Below, in pieces: positions 47,925-55,998 of a DNA stretch of 64,000 bases. Source of the DNA: Billgrantia zhangzhouensis (GTDB lineage Bacteria; Pseudomonadota; Gammaproteobacteria; Pseudomonadales; Halomonadaceae). The notes under the pieces were generated by a model. It was not told the DNA's origin and made no database searches. It worked only from the letters and a program-made list of their open reading frames with translations. Every line of letters begins with the position of its first letter. The stretch's first letter is position 1. Position numbers and translations under genes: made by a program. The stretch lies in contig NZ_JABFTT010000018.1 in the NCBI RefSeq assembly GCF_021404465.1, positions 30,031 to 94,030 of the forward strand. The letters are read 5' to 3'.

Positions 47925-48740
47925 TCAGGAAGCCATCCTTTCCACCGACTCGCAGCGTACCAGATCCTCGTAGGCGTGCCAGCTGGCATGTCCCAACACC
48001 GGCAGGATCAAGGCCAGGCCAATGTAGAAAGTCAGTACACCGATCAGTACGCAGCCGGTCAAGATGGCCGCCCACAGCAGCATCGGACGGAAGTTGCGCG
48101 CCACGGTGCGCACGCTGGCTTCGATCCCCTCCATGAAGGTCAGTTCCTGATCCATCAGCGTCGGGATGGCAACCACACTGATGGCAAAGGCGCCGAACGC
48201 CAGCACGGCGCCTACCGCGGTACCCACGACAATCAGGCCGAGCCCGTCCGGGGTGGTCAACAGCGAAGCGTAGAGCTCCGCTGCTCCCGGCGCCTCGAAG
48301 CCGAAGAAGAGCGCGAACAGCAGCGTGGCCAGGCGAATCCAGGCCAGGAAGAAGATCATCATCATCACGCCCATCATCGCCAGTTGCCCTGCATGAGGGC
48401 GCCAGGCGCCGAAGGCGTCGCCCAGATGGGGCGCGCGGTTCTCCTCCAGGGCACGACTGATACCGTAGGAGCCAACTGCCACCAAGGGCCCCATGAACAT
48501 GAAACCCGCGATCAGTGGCAACAGCCAGTGCCACAAGTCGAGCATGATGGCACCGGCCGTGATGGCAATGCTCAGGCCGACCCAGAACATGCCATAGGCG
48601 AGGCTGACCGCCGTAGCCCGGCGGAAGTCCTTGAATCCGGCTGCCAGCCAGGCCCGGGGCCTGTCCATGCCGACAGGGTTGATGGTGATCTTGACGTTGG
48701 GTGCGGAGGGTTGTCCGGCGCTTCTTGTGGCTGCGTTCAT
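47925..48740 (-). CDS. DUF2189 membrane protein
   Basis: 271 residues from the ATG at 48740, an integral membrane protein with about six hydrophobic stretches. It has the DUF2189 pattern: INPVGMDRPRAWLAAGFKDFRRATAVSLAYGMFWV near the start and a final SWHAYEDLV motif. Family function is unknown. An earlier frame reaches 48965 but lacks a convincing start. It is divergent from the sulfur-oxidation cluster, separated by 356 bp. Confidence 0.85.
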   Translation of the reverse strand: MNAATRSAGQPSAPNVKITINPVGMDRPRAWLAAGFKDFRRATAVSLAYGMFWVGLSIAITAGAIMLDLWHWLLPLIAGFMFMGPLVAVGSYGISRALEENRAPHLGDAFGAWRPHAGQLAMMGVMMMIFFLAWIRLATLLFALFFGFEAPGAAELYASLLTTPDGLGLIVVGTAVGAVLAFGAFAISVVAIPTLMDQELTFMEGIEASVRTVARNFRPMLLWAAILTGCVLIGVLTFYIGLALILPVLGHASWHAYEDLVRCESVERMAS

Positions 48741-49096
48741 TGTTGTACCCCGTTGGTCGCCATGGGAAGGACGATGTGAGCATCTTTCCGGCCGGGAGGT
48801 CCGGACGACGTCTTGTTGTTCATACAGCTTTACTGTAGTTGACCCTGCGCAAGCGTGCCGAGCGAAGTTGTCAACGCAGCGACAACTCGAGGCAATCATA
48901 CGCTGCCGTTTCTCACCCTGTTTCCGCCATGGCCTGAGTGACAAATAGCGGCCTAGATGGCTCACAGGGAATAAGAACTCTTACGAAACACTTATTTTGG
49001 GTATAAGAAGATACCGAAGGGTTACTTCATGGCCTCCCTGCATACCTATTAATATCGGACATTACCCAACAACGAAACGCACCAGGGAGCCTGACG
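48741..49096. promoter_or_regulatory. Divergent control region before the sulfur module
   Basis: 356 bp, no gene. An inverted repeat CTTAT-N7-ATAAG (48991-49007) lies about 90 bp before the cytochrome start and could be an operator or overlap a promoter. A CAGGGAG ribosome-binding region precedes the cytochrome start at 49097. Nothing else distinctive was seen. Confidence 0.4.
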
Positions 49097-49471
49097 ATGA
49101 AACGGTTCATTCGCTTGGCAGGCATGCCATTGCTCGGTTTGCTGCTATTTACGGGTGTCGCCTCACCGGGGCTGGCCGAAGAGTCCTTCTCTTCCGAGCA
49201 AGTCAATCTCATGGCAAGTGCCTGTGCCAACTGCCACGGCACCGATGGCCGCTTGGTGGGCAGCGTGCCAACCCTTGCCGGCCGCCCGGCGGCCGTGCTG
49301 GAAGCCCGACTGCTCGCTTTCAAGCACAACGAAACGACCGATGCCACCATCATGGATCGTATCGCCAAAGGCTTCACGGACGAGGAGCTAACCGCACTGG
49401 CGGGGCATTTTGCCGCCATCGATCCGGTTGACGACGACGCTCCGGGATCAGAACAAGAACCGCAGCAGTGA
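49097..49471 (+). CDS. fccA: Small cytochrome c, flavocytochrome c sulfide dehydrogenase haem subunit-like
   Basis: 124 residues. A signal peptide (LLGLLLFTGVASPGLA) is followed by a class I cytochrome c with one haem site CANCH (residues ~43-47) and the distal methionine in ATIMDRIAKGFTDEEL. ALAGHFA is the usual C-terminal helix. It is followed 11 bp later by the FCSD flavoprotein, so it is the expected electron acceptor of sulfide oxidation. The diheme FccA of some organisms would be longer; this has one haem site. Confidence 0.85.
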   Translation: MKRFIRLAGMPLLGLLLFTGVASPGLAEESFSSEQVNLMASACANCHGTDGRLVGSVPTLAGRPAAVLEARLLAFKHNETTDATIMDRIAKGFTDEELTALAGHFAAIDPVDDDAPGSEQEPQQ

Positions 49472-49482
49472 GAGGGCACGCC

Positions 49483-50799
49483 ATGACACAGCATTCTTCA
49501 CGTCCCGGCCTCAACCGCCGACAACTGATCAAGGGCTTGGGTGCTGCCTCGTTGCTGCCCCTGGTCGGGGGCATCACACCCTTTGCCATCGGTGGCCAGC
49601 ATGCCGGACAGGTCGTCGTGATAGGCGGCGGCTTCGGCGGTGCCACCGCAGCCAAATATCTCAAACGGACCAACCCGGCCATCGAGGTGATTCTGGTCGA
49701 GCCGGCCGAAGCCTTCTACACCTGCCCCTTCAGCAACCTGCACCTGGGCGGCCTGCGCAGCATGCACGACATTGCCCATGGCTACGATGAGCTGCAGGAT
49801 CGCTATGGCGTGCGTGTGATCCATGCCATGGCCGAGGACATCGATGCCGCCACCCGGACGGTGCGACTCTCCACGGGGAGTGAGCTGGAGTATGACCGAC
49901 TGGTTCTCTCACCGGGCATCGACATTCGCTGGAACGCGCTGGAAGGCTACGACGAGAAAGCCGCCGAGAAGGCGCCCCACGCCTGGAAGGCCGGCCCCCA
50001 GACGGAGCTTCTGCGTTCCCAGTTGGAAGCCATGGAGGACGGCGGCACCTTCGTCATGGTCGCCCCGGCCAATCCTTTCCGCTGCCCGCCCGGTCCCTAC
50101 GAGCGCGCCAGCCTGGTGGCCAACTATCTGGCTCAGTACAAGCCGAAGTCGAAGGTGCTGATCCTCGATGCCAAGGACAACTTCTCCAAGCAGGGACTGT
50201 TCATGGAGGGCTGGGAGCGGCTCTACGGCGATCGCATCGAATGGGTAGGATTGTCCGGTGACGGTCGTGTAACCCGGGTCGACGCCGACCGCCTGGAAGT
50301 GGAAACCGAATTCGGCACCGTCCACCAGGCCGACGTGCTCAACGTGATTCCACCGCAAAAGGCCGGCTGGATTGCCGAACGTGCCGGTGTGACCGACGAC
50401 TCCGGCTGGGTACCGGTCAAGCCCGACACCTTCGAGTCGCAGCAGGCCGAGCACATCTATGTGATCGGCGATGCCAGTGTCGCAGCCCCGATGCCCAAAT
50501 CAGGTTTCTGTGCCAATGCCCAGGCCAAGGTGGTGGCAGCGGCGATTGCCGCTTCCCTGGAGTCGCGCCCGGCACCGGAAGCCTACTGGACCAATACCTG
50601 CTACAGCCTGGTGGGGCCCAAGTACGGCATCTCGGTGGCCGGGGTTTATCGCGTGCGCGATGGCGTCATCGCCGAGGTCGAGGGCTCGGGAGGCGTGAGT
50701 CCGGCGAACGCCCCCGAAACCACCCGAGCCCTGGAAGCCGAGTACGCCGTAGGCTGGTACAACGCGATCTGCCAGGACACCTGGGGCACTCCGGTCTGA
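49483..50799 (+). CDS. fccB: Flavocytochrome c sulfide dehydrogenase, flavoprotein subunit
   Basis: 438 residues from the ATG at 49483. An RRQLIKG twin-arginine-like signal precedes the flavin domain (VVVIGGGFGGATAAKYL). Three cysteines correspond to the A. vinosum enzyme: Cys81 (FYTCPFSN, FAD-attachment site), Cys201 (RCPPGPYERA) and Cys373 (NTCYSLVGP), the latter two forming the active disulfide. The C-terminal FCSD domain holds KYGISVAGVYRV. It oxidises sulfide to sulfane sulfur in the periplasm and passes electrons to the adjacent cytochrome. An in-frame GTG at 49468 overlaps the fccA stop. Confidence 0.92.
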   Translation: MTQHSSRPGLNRRQLIKGLGAASLLPLVGGITPFAIGGQHAGQVVVIGGGFGGATAAKYLKRTNPAIEVILVEPAEAFYTCPFSNLHLGGLRSMHDIAHGYDELQDRYGVRVIHAMAEDIDAATRTVRLSTGSELEYDRLVLSPGIDIRWNALEGYDEKAAEKAPHAWKAGPQTELLRSQLEAMEDGGTFVMVAPANPFRCPPGPYERASLVANYLAQYKPKSKVLILDAKDNFSKQGLFMEGWERLYGDRIEWVGLSGDGRVTRVDADRLEVETEFGTVHQADVLNVIPPQKAGWIAERAGVTDDSGWVPVKPDTFESQQAEHIYVIGDASVAAPMPKSGFCANAQAKVVAAAIAASLESRPAPEAYWTNTCYSLVGPKYGISVAGVYRVRDGVIAEVEGSGGVSPANAPETTRALEAEYAVGWYNAICQDTWGTPV

Positions 50800-50836
50800 T
50801 CGAAGCACACTCCGCTCGGGCGGCGGTATAATGCGC

Positions 50837-50859
50837 AGGGCCACCTTTTGGGTGGCCCT
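50837..50859 (+). other. Hairpin before the YeeE-like gene
   Basis: AGGGCCACC at 50837-50845 pairs perfectly with GGTGGCCCT at 50851-50859, loop TTTTG, within the 76-bp gap between fccB and the transporter. It could be an attenuator or processing site in the transcript. No T-run follows. Confidence 0.55.
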
Positions 50860-50875
50860 ATGCTTAGGGGGAAAA

Positions 50876-51901
50876 ATGACCCATACCGAACTAGTCGTAT
50901 GGTCCGGCCTGGCAATCGGAGTACTGTTCGGCAGCACCGCACAGGCCTCCGGGTTCTGCCTGTTGCGGAGTCTTGCCAACACAACCATCGAGGGCGATAC
51001 ACGTAAGCTACGCGCCTTCGCGCTGGCCATGGGGGTGGCATTGATTGGCAGCCAAAGCCTGGCTACCGTCGGCTTGGTATCGCTCGACGCCTCGCTGTAT
51101 GCGACTCCCACTCTCGCCTGGCTCGCCGTCCCCCTGGGTGGCCTGCTGTTCGGCTACGGCATGGCGCTGGCCAACGGCTGTGGTGCCCGCGCCCTGGTGC
51201 TGCTCGGCAGTGGCAACCTGCGCAGCTTCGTCGTGTTGGTATGTCTGGGACTGACGGCCTACATGGCACTTTCCGGTGTGCTCGCTCCCTTGCGCCTGTG
51301 GCTGGAGAGCGCTGCCAGCCTGCGCCTTGCCGCCACCAGCCTGCCCTCGTTGCTAGGCTTGCCTGACTGGCTGCTGGCGCTGCTCATCGGTGGCGCTCTG
51401 CTGGGCTGGGCATTCGCGGCTCAGGAATTCCGCGCTTCACCGCGTGACTGGCTCGGCGGCCTGATCATCGGCACGCTGGTCCCCGCCGGCTGGTACGCCA
51501 CCGGCGTATTCGGTTTTGACGACTTCGAGCCCGTGCGCCTGGCCACCCTGACCTTCGTCGCTCCCATCGGAGAGTCGCTGCAGTACTTGATGCTCTCCAC
51601 CGGCACCCGCCTTGGCTTCGGCGTCAGTGTAGTGGCTGGCGTACTTCTGGGCGCCTTGGCAACGGCGCTGTTACGACGCGACTGGACCCTACGCTCCTTC
51701 GATTCCTCCACGCACATGCTGCGCAGCATGGTCGGAGGAACGTTGATGGGCCTTGGCGGCGTCATGGCGCTGGGCTGTTCCATCGGCCAGGGTCTGTCGG
51801 GCATTTCGACGCTGTCGCTCACCTCCTTCGTTGCCGTGGCCGGCATCGTGCTGGGCGCCCAGTTGGGAATCCGCAGGCCGCTGGCGCGGTCCAATTCATG
51901 A
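50876..51901 (+). CDS. YeeE/TsuA-family thiosulfate (sulfur) transporter
   Basis: 341 residues from the ATG at 50876 (AGGGGGAAAA upstream), with about nine membrane segments. Conserved cysteines appear as Cys28 (ASGFCLLRS), Cys102 (ANGCGARALVLL) and one in ALGCSIGQGLSG; these are the three functional cysteines of TsuA/YeeE, which moves thiosulfate across the membrane by transient S-S contacts. In the cluster it may import or export sulfur species for the sulfide/thiosulfate enzymes. Its stop overlaps the SoxYZ start (ATGA at 51898-51901). Confidence 0.88.
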   Translation: MTHTELVVWSGLAIGVLFGSTAQASGFCLLRSLANTTIEGDTRKLRAFALAMGVALIGSQSLATVGLVSLDASLYATPTLAWLAVPLGGLLFGYGMALANGCGARALVLLGSGNLRSFVVLVCLGLTAYMALSGVLAPLRLWLESAASLRLAATSLPSLLGLPDWLLALLIGGALLGWAFAAQEFRASPRDWLGGLIIGTLVPAGWYATGVFGFDDFEPVRLATLTFVAPIGESLQYLMLSTGTRLGFGVSVVAGVLLGALATALLRRDWTLRSFDSSTHMLRSMVGGTLMGLGGVMALGCSIGQGLSGISTLSLTSFVAVAGIVLGAQLGIRRPLARSNS

Positions 51902-52743
51902 CCCCTATGGAGAAATTCATGCCTTCGTTCCGCTTTGCTAGCCATGCGTCTCGCCGGGGCCCGCTGCGCAGTCTGGTCCATGCCGCCGCCGGCCTCGCAC
52001 TCGCTGCGCTCGCCATGCCGGCGCTGGCCAACGAGCCGTGGCAGCGTCTGGACGCCGCCCAGTCATTGCTGGGAGACAGCGAGCCCCAGACCCAAGGGCT
52101 TACGCTCGACCTGCCGCATGTCTCGGAAGACGGCTCTTCCGTACCGCTGACGGTAATCTTCGATGGCGAGCTCGACGAAGGCGACTACATCGAGCGTATC
52201 GACCTGTTTGCCAATGCCAACCCATCACCCAGCATCGCCACCTTCCATCTCACGCCACTCGGCGGCAAGACGGAGATATCCACCCGGGTGCGGCTCAACG
52301 AGACCCAGCAGGTGATCGCCATTGCCACCAGCCAACAGGGCGAACGCTTCGCTACCGCGCGCGAGGTGCGTATCACCGTCAGCGGCTGCCTGGTGCGTAA
52401 TGGCGGGGAAATGCCGGATTCTCTCTCCAACCCTCGTGTCAGCATCCCCTCCGGGCTGGCAGCGGGCGAGCCGGGCGAGGTTCGTACGTTGATCAATCAC
52501 CCCATGGAGACCGGGCTGCGTGAGGACGACGACGGCAATGTCGTGCCACGCCATATCGTCGAGCGCTTCAGCGTCTCGCTGAATGGCGATACCGTCTTCG
52601 AAGCGGAACTGCGTCAATCGGTATCGGCCAATCCCTACCTGCGCTTCTTCCTTGCGCCACAGGAAAGCGGAGAAGTCGAGTTCACCTGGCAGGACGATAG
52701 CGGAGAAACGGCCCGCCACGTGGCCGAACTCGACATAACCTGA
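51898..52743 (+). CDS. soxYZ: Fused SoxYZ sulfur carrier protein
   Basis: 281 residues. A signal peptide (LVHAAAGLALAALAMPALA, cleavage near residue 45) is followed by a SoxY domain (~46-165) and a SoxZ domain (~185-281). The SoxY strand VRITV ends in SGC with Cys164, where canonical SoxY ends GGCGG, so the arm is internal. The SoxZ part shows VRTLINHPMETGLREDDDGNVVPRHIVERF and SANPYLRFFLA. Alternative ATGs exist at 51907 and 51919. Carriers of this fused form also occur beside quinoprotein dehydrogenases; here the partners are FccAB and a thiosulfate carrier. Confidence 0.85.
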   Translation: MTPMEKFMPSFRFASHASRRGPLRSLVHAAAGLALAALAMPALANEPWQRLDAAQSLLGDSEPQTQGLTLDLPHVSEDGSSVPLTVIFDGELDEGDYIERIDLFANANPSPSIATFHLTPLGGKTEISTRVRLNETQQVIAIATSQQGERFATAREVRITVSGCLVRNGGEMPDSLSNPRVSIPSGLAAGEPGEVRTLINHPMETGLREDDDGNVVPRHIVERFSVSLNGDTVFEAELRQSVSANPYLRFFLAPQESGEVEFTWQDDSGETARHVAELDIT

Positions 52744-52784
52744 AACGCATTACGCCTCGGCCATGGCCGAGGCGTAATGCGTTT
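52743..52784. terminator. Long perfect hairpin terminator between convergent soxYZ and usp genes
   Basis: AACGCATTACGCCTCGGCC at 52744-52762 pairs perfectly with 52765-52783, extended by one A-T pair, with a 2-base loop and a T-run TTTT. It ends soxYZ; the same stem read on the other strand is 38 bp past the usp stop. Confidence 0.9.
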
Positions 52785-52820
52785 TGCCGAGAGCAAGGAA
52801 GTATTACTCCCCTCTCTCCT

Positions 52821-53249
52821 TTAGCGAACGATCATCACCGACATCTTGGAATGGTGCACCACATGCTCGGCGTTGGGGCCCAGCACATAGTCGGCGAATT
52901 TACGCTTGTTATGCGAGGCCATCACGATCAGGTCGATGTCGAGCTTCTTGGCGGCCTTGACGATGGCTTCCCAGGGCGAGCCGTCGACGATCACCGACTG
53001 CACCTTGATGTCCTCGGGGACGTTCTCCTCAATGAAACGGTGCTGCGCCTGGAACAGCGCCTCGTGTGCCTTCTTCGCGAAGTCCCTCGGGAAATAGGAA
53101 CCGACCAACGGCATATGGTAGTCGGGCAGTACCGTCACCACATGCAGCGAGGCGTCGAAAGTACGACACAGAGTCAACGCCGTAGGCAGCGCCTTGCTCC
53201 ATGAGGACTCTTCGTTGAGGTCCACTGACAGCAGAATCTTGTTGTACAT
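52821..53249 (-). CDS. Universal stress protein UspA family, TRAP-associated (TeaD-like)
   Basis: 142 residues from the ATG at 53249. UspA fold: KILLSVDLNEESSWSKALPTALTL at the start and the ATP-binding motif LIVMASHNKRKFADYVLGPNAEHVVHHSKMSVMIVR at the end (the G-2x-G-9x-G/S-type ending is present in form). In H. elongata the UspA protein TeaD is encoded after the TeaABC TRAP transporter and tunes it. Here the protein follows a fused TRAP permease by 11 bp, an analogous arrangement for a different TRAP class. Confidence 0.85.
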   Translation of the reverse strand: MYNKILLSVDLNEESSWSKALPTALTLCRTFDASLHVVTVLPDYHMPLVGSYFPRDFAKKAHEALFQAQHRFIEENVPEDIKVQSVIVDGSPWEAIVKAAKKLDIDLIVMASHNKRKFADYVLGPNAEHVVHHSKMSVMIVR

Positions 53250-53260
53250 CTTCACCCTCC

Positions 53261-55858
53261 TCAAGCGGCATGGGCAGTCGATGGCTGCTGCTGGCGACGC
53301 CGACGCTGCAACAGCACCACCAGGCCGAACACCAGGAAGCCAGGGATCCACATCCACTCCTTGGCCCAGCGATCCACCGGCGCCAACACCTCGATGATCT
53401 CCTGGTCGAAGTCGAAGCCGAGATCCGCCGCCAGGCTGCCGAACTCGACGAAGTCGACGGTGGCCTGGTCGCCTTCCACCCACAGCTCCATACCCAGTCG
53501 TTCCATTCGCTCCTCGGCCGTGTCACCACGCGGTACCGGCACCAGCACGTAGGTGGTCATCGGATCGCCAAAGGCGTCCTCACCGGCGATCTGCACACGT
53601 AGCTGGCTGCCGTCGTCCACCGCTGCCAGCGCCTGAGCGAATTCTGCCGGGGGGATGGACTCATAGGGGTCGTGTATGCGGTCCATCCAGAAGGCGGGGC
53701 GGAACAGGGTGAAGGCAACGAGCAGCAGCAGGATAGACTCGTACCAACGGTTGCGCACCAGGAAGTAGCCCTGCGTGCCGGCAGCGAAGATCAGCATAGC
53801 GATGGTCGCTATGACGAAGATCACGATGCCCTGTCCCCATCCGACGTCGATCAACAGCAGGTCGGTATTGAAGATGAACAGAAATGGCAACGCCGCGGTA
53901 CGCAGGCTGTAGTAGAACGCCTGGAAGCCAGTACGTAGCGGATCGCCGCCGGAAACCGCAGCAGCGGCGAACGAGGCCAACCCCACGGGGGGCGTCACGT
54001 CGGCCATGATGCCGAAGTAGAACACGAACAGATGCACCGCGATCAACGGCACGATCAGTCCGTTCTGCTGGCCCAGCAATACGATCACCGGAGCCATCAG
54101 GGCCGATACCACGATGTAGTTGGCGGTGGTGGGCAGGCCCATTCCGAGGATCAGGCTGAGAACGGCGGTCAGCAGCAGGATCAGCATCAGATTGCCCATG
54201 GCGAGTATCTCGACCACATCGGCGAGTACCAGGCCAACCCCGGTCTGCGACACCGCCCCGACCACGATACCGGCCGTCGCGGTGGCGATACCGATACCGA
54301 TCATGTTGCGGGCACCCGCGACCAGGCCGTCCCACAAGTCGAGGAAGCCCTCCTTGATGTCCGCCGCAAGGCGGCTGCGGCCACGGAAGAAGGCAGTGAT
54401 GGGGCGTTGGGTGATCATGATGAAGATCATGAACACCGTCGCCCAGAACGCCGACAAGCCCGGTGACAGACGCTCGACCATCAAGCACCAGACAAGCACG
54501 ACGACCGGCAGAATGTAGTGCAGCCCCACCATGACCGTGGGTTTGGTTTGCGGCAACGTCACCACCTTTGAGGTGGGATCGTCGAGCTCAAGCTCAGGAT
54601 AGTAAGAGCCGAGCTTGAGCAGCCCCACATAGACGACCGCCAGCACCATGCCGATCACCCAGGGCGTGGCATCGCCGAGCACCGGCTTGAGCCAACCGAG
54701 ACCGTAGTAGACCGCGAACGACAGCGCCATTAGCAGGATCAGGCCGGTCAGGAAGCCGACCGCCTTGTTGAGGAAAGGACGTACCGGATTGCTCGACGGC
54801 AGCCCCTTCATGTCCGCCTTGAGCGCCTCGAGGTGGACGATGTAGATCAGTGCGATGTAGGAGATCACCGCCGGCAGAAAGGCATGCTTGATCACCTCGA
54901 CATAGGGAATGCCGACATATTCGACCATCAGGAAGGCCGCCGCCCCCATCACCGGCGGCATGATCTGGCCGTTCACCGAAGAGGAGACTTCCACCGCGCC
55001 GGCCTTCTCGGCCGAGAATCCGACCCGCTTCATCATCGGGATGGTAAAGGTGCCGGTGGTCACCGTATTGGCGATGGAGGAGCCGGAGATCAGGCCGGTC
55101 ATGCCGGAGGCAACGACGGCAGCCTTGGCCGGCCCACCCTTGTAGTGGCCAAGCAGCGAGAAAGCGACCTTGATGAAATAGTTGCCCGCCCCCGCCTTGT
55201 CGAGCAGGGCGCCGAACAGCACGAATAGGAAGACGAAACTGGTGGAGACCCCCAGCGCAATGCCGAATACCCCCTGGGCGGTCAGCCATTGGTGATTGAT
55301 CAAGCCATACAGGCTGACTCCACGATGGGCCAGGATGCCCGGCATGTAGGGGCCGAACAGCGAGTAGAGAATGAACACCGAAGCGACGATCGCCAGTGGC
55401 GGCCCCAACGCGCGGCGGGTCGCCTCGAGCAGTACCACGATACCCACGACACCCACGATCACGTCCTGCAAGATCGGTGACCCCGGACGCTGGGAGAGTT
55501 CGGCATAGAACAGATAGATATAGGCGGCACAGAAGGCGCCCACCAGCCCGAGGACCCAGTCCTGCAGCGGAATGCGGTCACGCGGCGAGCGCTTGAGTGC
55601 CGGATAGGCCATGAATGCCAGGAAGGTGGCGAAGGCCAGGTGAATCGAACGCGCCTCGGTGGCGTTGAATACCCCGAAGCGGAACAGAAAAGGCAGCGGA
55701 GAAGCAATCCAGAGCTGGAACAGCGACCAGGCAGCCGCCACGCCGACCAGCAGCTTCCCCGGGACACCCAGCGGCTTGCGTGCCCCGGTGTCGCTCGAGG
55801 CCACCATATCCTCGAGGTCGGTCTCGGGCTTGTGTGGATTCGTCTTTTCGTCAGTCAT
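53261..55858 (-). CDS. TRAP transporter fused permease (4TM/12TM, TAXI type)
   Basis: 865 residues when started at the ATG at 55858. It fuses the small and large TRAP permeases: four helices (~40-175), then the large DctM-like part with VSTSFVFLFVLFGALLDKAGAG, IASSVNGQIMPPVMGAAAFLMVEYVGIPYVEV and MADVTPPVGLASFAAAAVSGGDPLRTG. A C-terminal extension (~750-820) contains a periplasmic-like region absent from the shortest members. Fused permeases pair with TAXI solute receptors, as here. Ligand unknown; glutamate, other dicarboxylates or amino acids are known for TAXI systems. It is followed by a UspA-like gene. Confidence 0.9.
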   Translation of the reverse strand: MTDEKTNPHKPETDLEDMVASSDTGARKPLGVPGKLLVGVAAAWSLFQLWIASPLPFLFRFGVFNATEARSIHLAFATFLAFMAYPALKRSPRDRIPLQDWVLGLVGAFCAAYIYLFYAELSQRPGSPILQDVIVGVVGIVVLLEATRRALGPPLAIVASVFILYSLFGPYMPGILAHRGVSLYGLINHQWLTAQGVFGIALGVSTSFVFLFVLFGALLDKAGAGNYFIKVAFSLLGHYKGGPAKAAVVASGMTGLISGSSIANTVTTGTFTIPMMKRVGFSAEKAGAVEVSSSVNGQIMPPVMGAAAFLMVEYVGIPYVEVIKHAFLPAVISYIALIYIVHLEALKADMKGLPSSNPVRPFLNKAVGFLTGLILLMALSFAVYYGLGWLKPVLGDATPWVIGMVLAVVYVGLLKLGSYYPELELDDPTSKVVTLPQTKPTVMVGLHYILPVVVLVWCLMVERLSPGLSAFWATVFMIFIMITQRPITAFFRGRSRLAADIKEGFLDLWDGLVAGARNMIGIGIATATAGIVVGAVSQTGVGLVLADVVEILAMGNLMLILLLTAVLSLILGMGLPTTANYIVVSALMAPVIVLLGQQNGLIVPLIAVHLFVFYFGIMADVTPPVGLASFAAAAVSGGDPLRTGFQAFYYSLRTAALPFLFIFNTDLLLIDVGWGQGIVIFVIATIAMLIFAAGTQGYFLVRNRWYESILLLLVAFTLFRPAFWMDRIHDPYESIPPAEFAQALAAVDDGSQLRVQIAGEDAFGDPMTTYVLVPVPRGDTAEERMERLGMELWVEGDQATVDFVEFGSLAADLGFDFDQEIIEVLAPVDRWAKEWMWIPGFLVFGLVVLLQRRRRQQQPSTAHAA

Positions 55859-55934
55859 TACCGTGTGCCCCACGATCGCTTTAGCTCTGAAAACTACCGG
55901 TTCCGAGAAGTCGGTTCATTCAAGGGTCAAAACG

Positions 55935-55964
55935 GATGCGCGGACCCTAGAGGGTCCGCGCATC
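55935..55964 (-). terminator. Perfect 14-bp hairpin between the TAXI receptor and its permease
   Basis: GATGCGCGGACCCT at 55935-55948 pairs perfectly with AGGGTCCGCGCATC at 55951-55964 around a 2-base loop. On the minus strand the stem is followed by CGTTTTG. It lies 35 bp after the receptor stop, so it may reduce permease transcription or protect receptor mRNA. Confidence 0.7.
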
Positions 55965-55998
55965 TCTCCTGAGGGAATCTCTCCCCCTCAACGCCACA

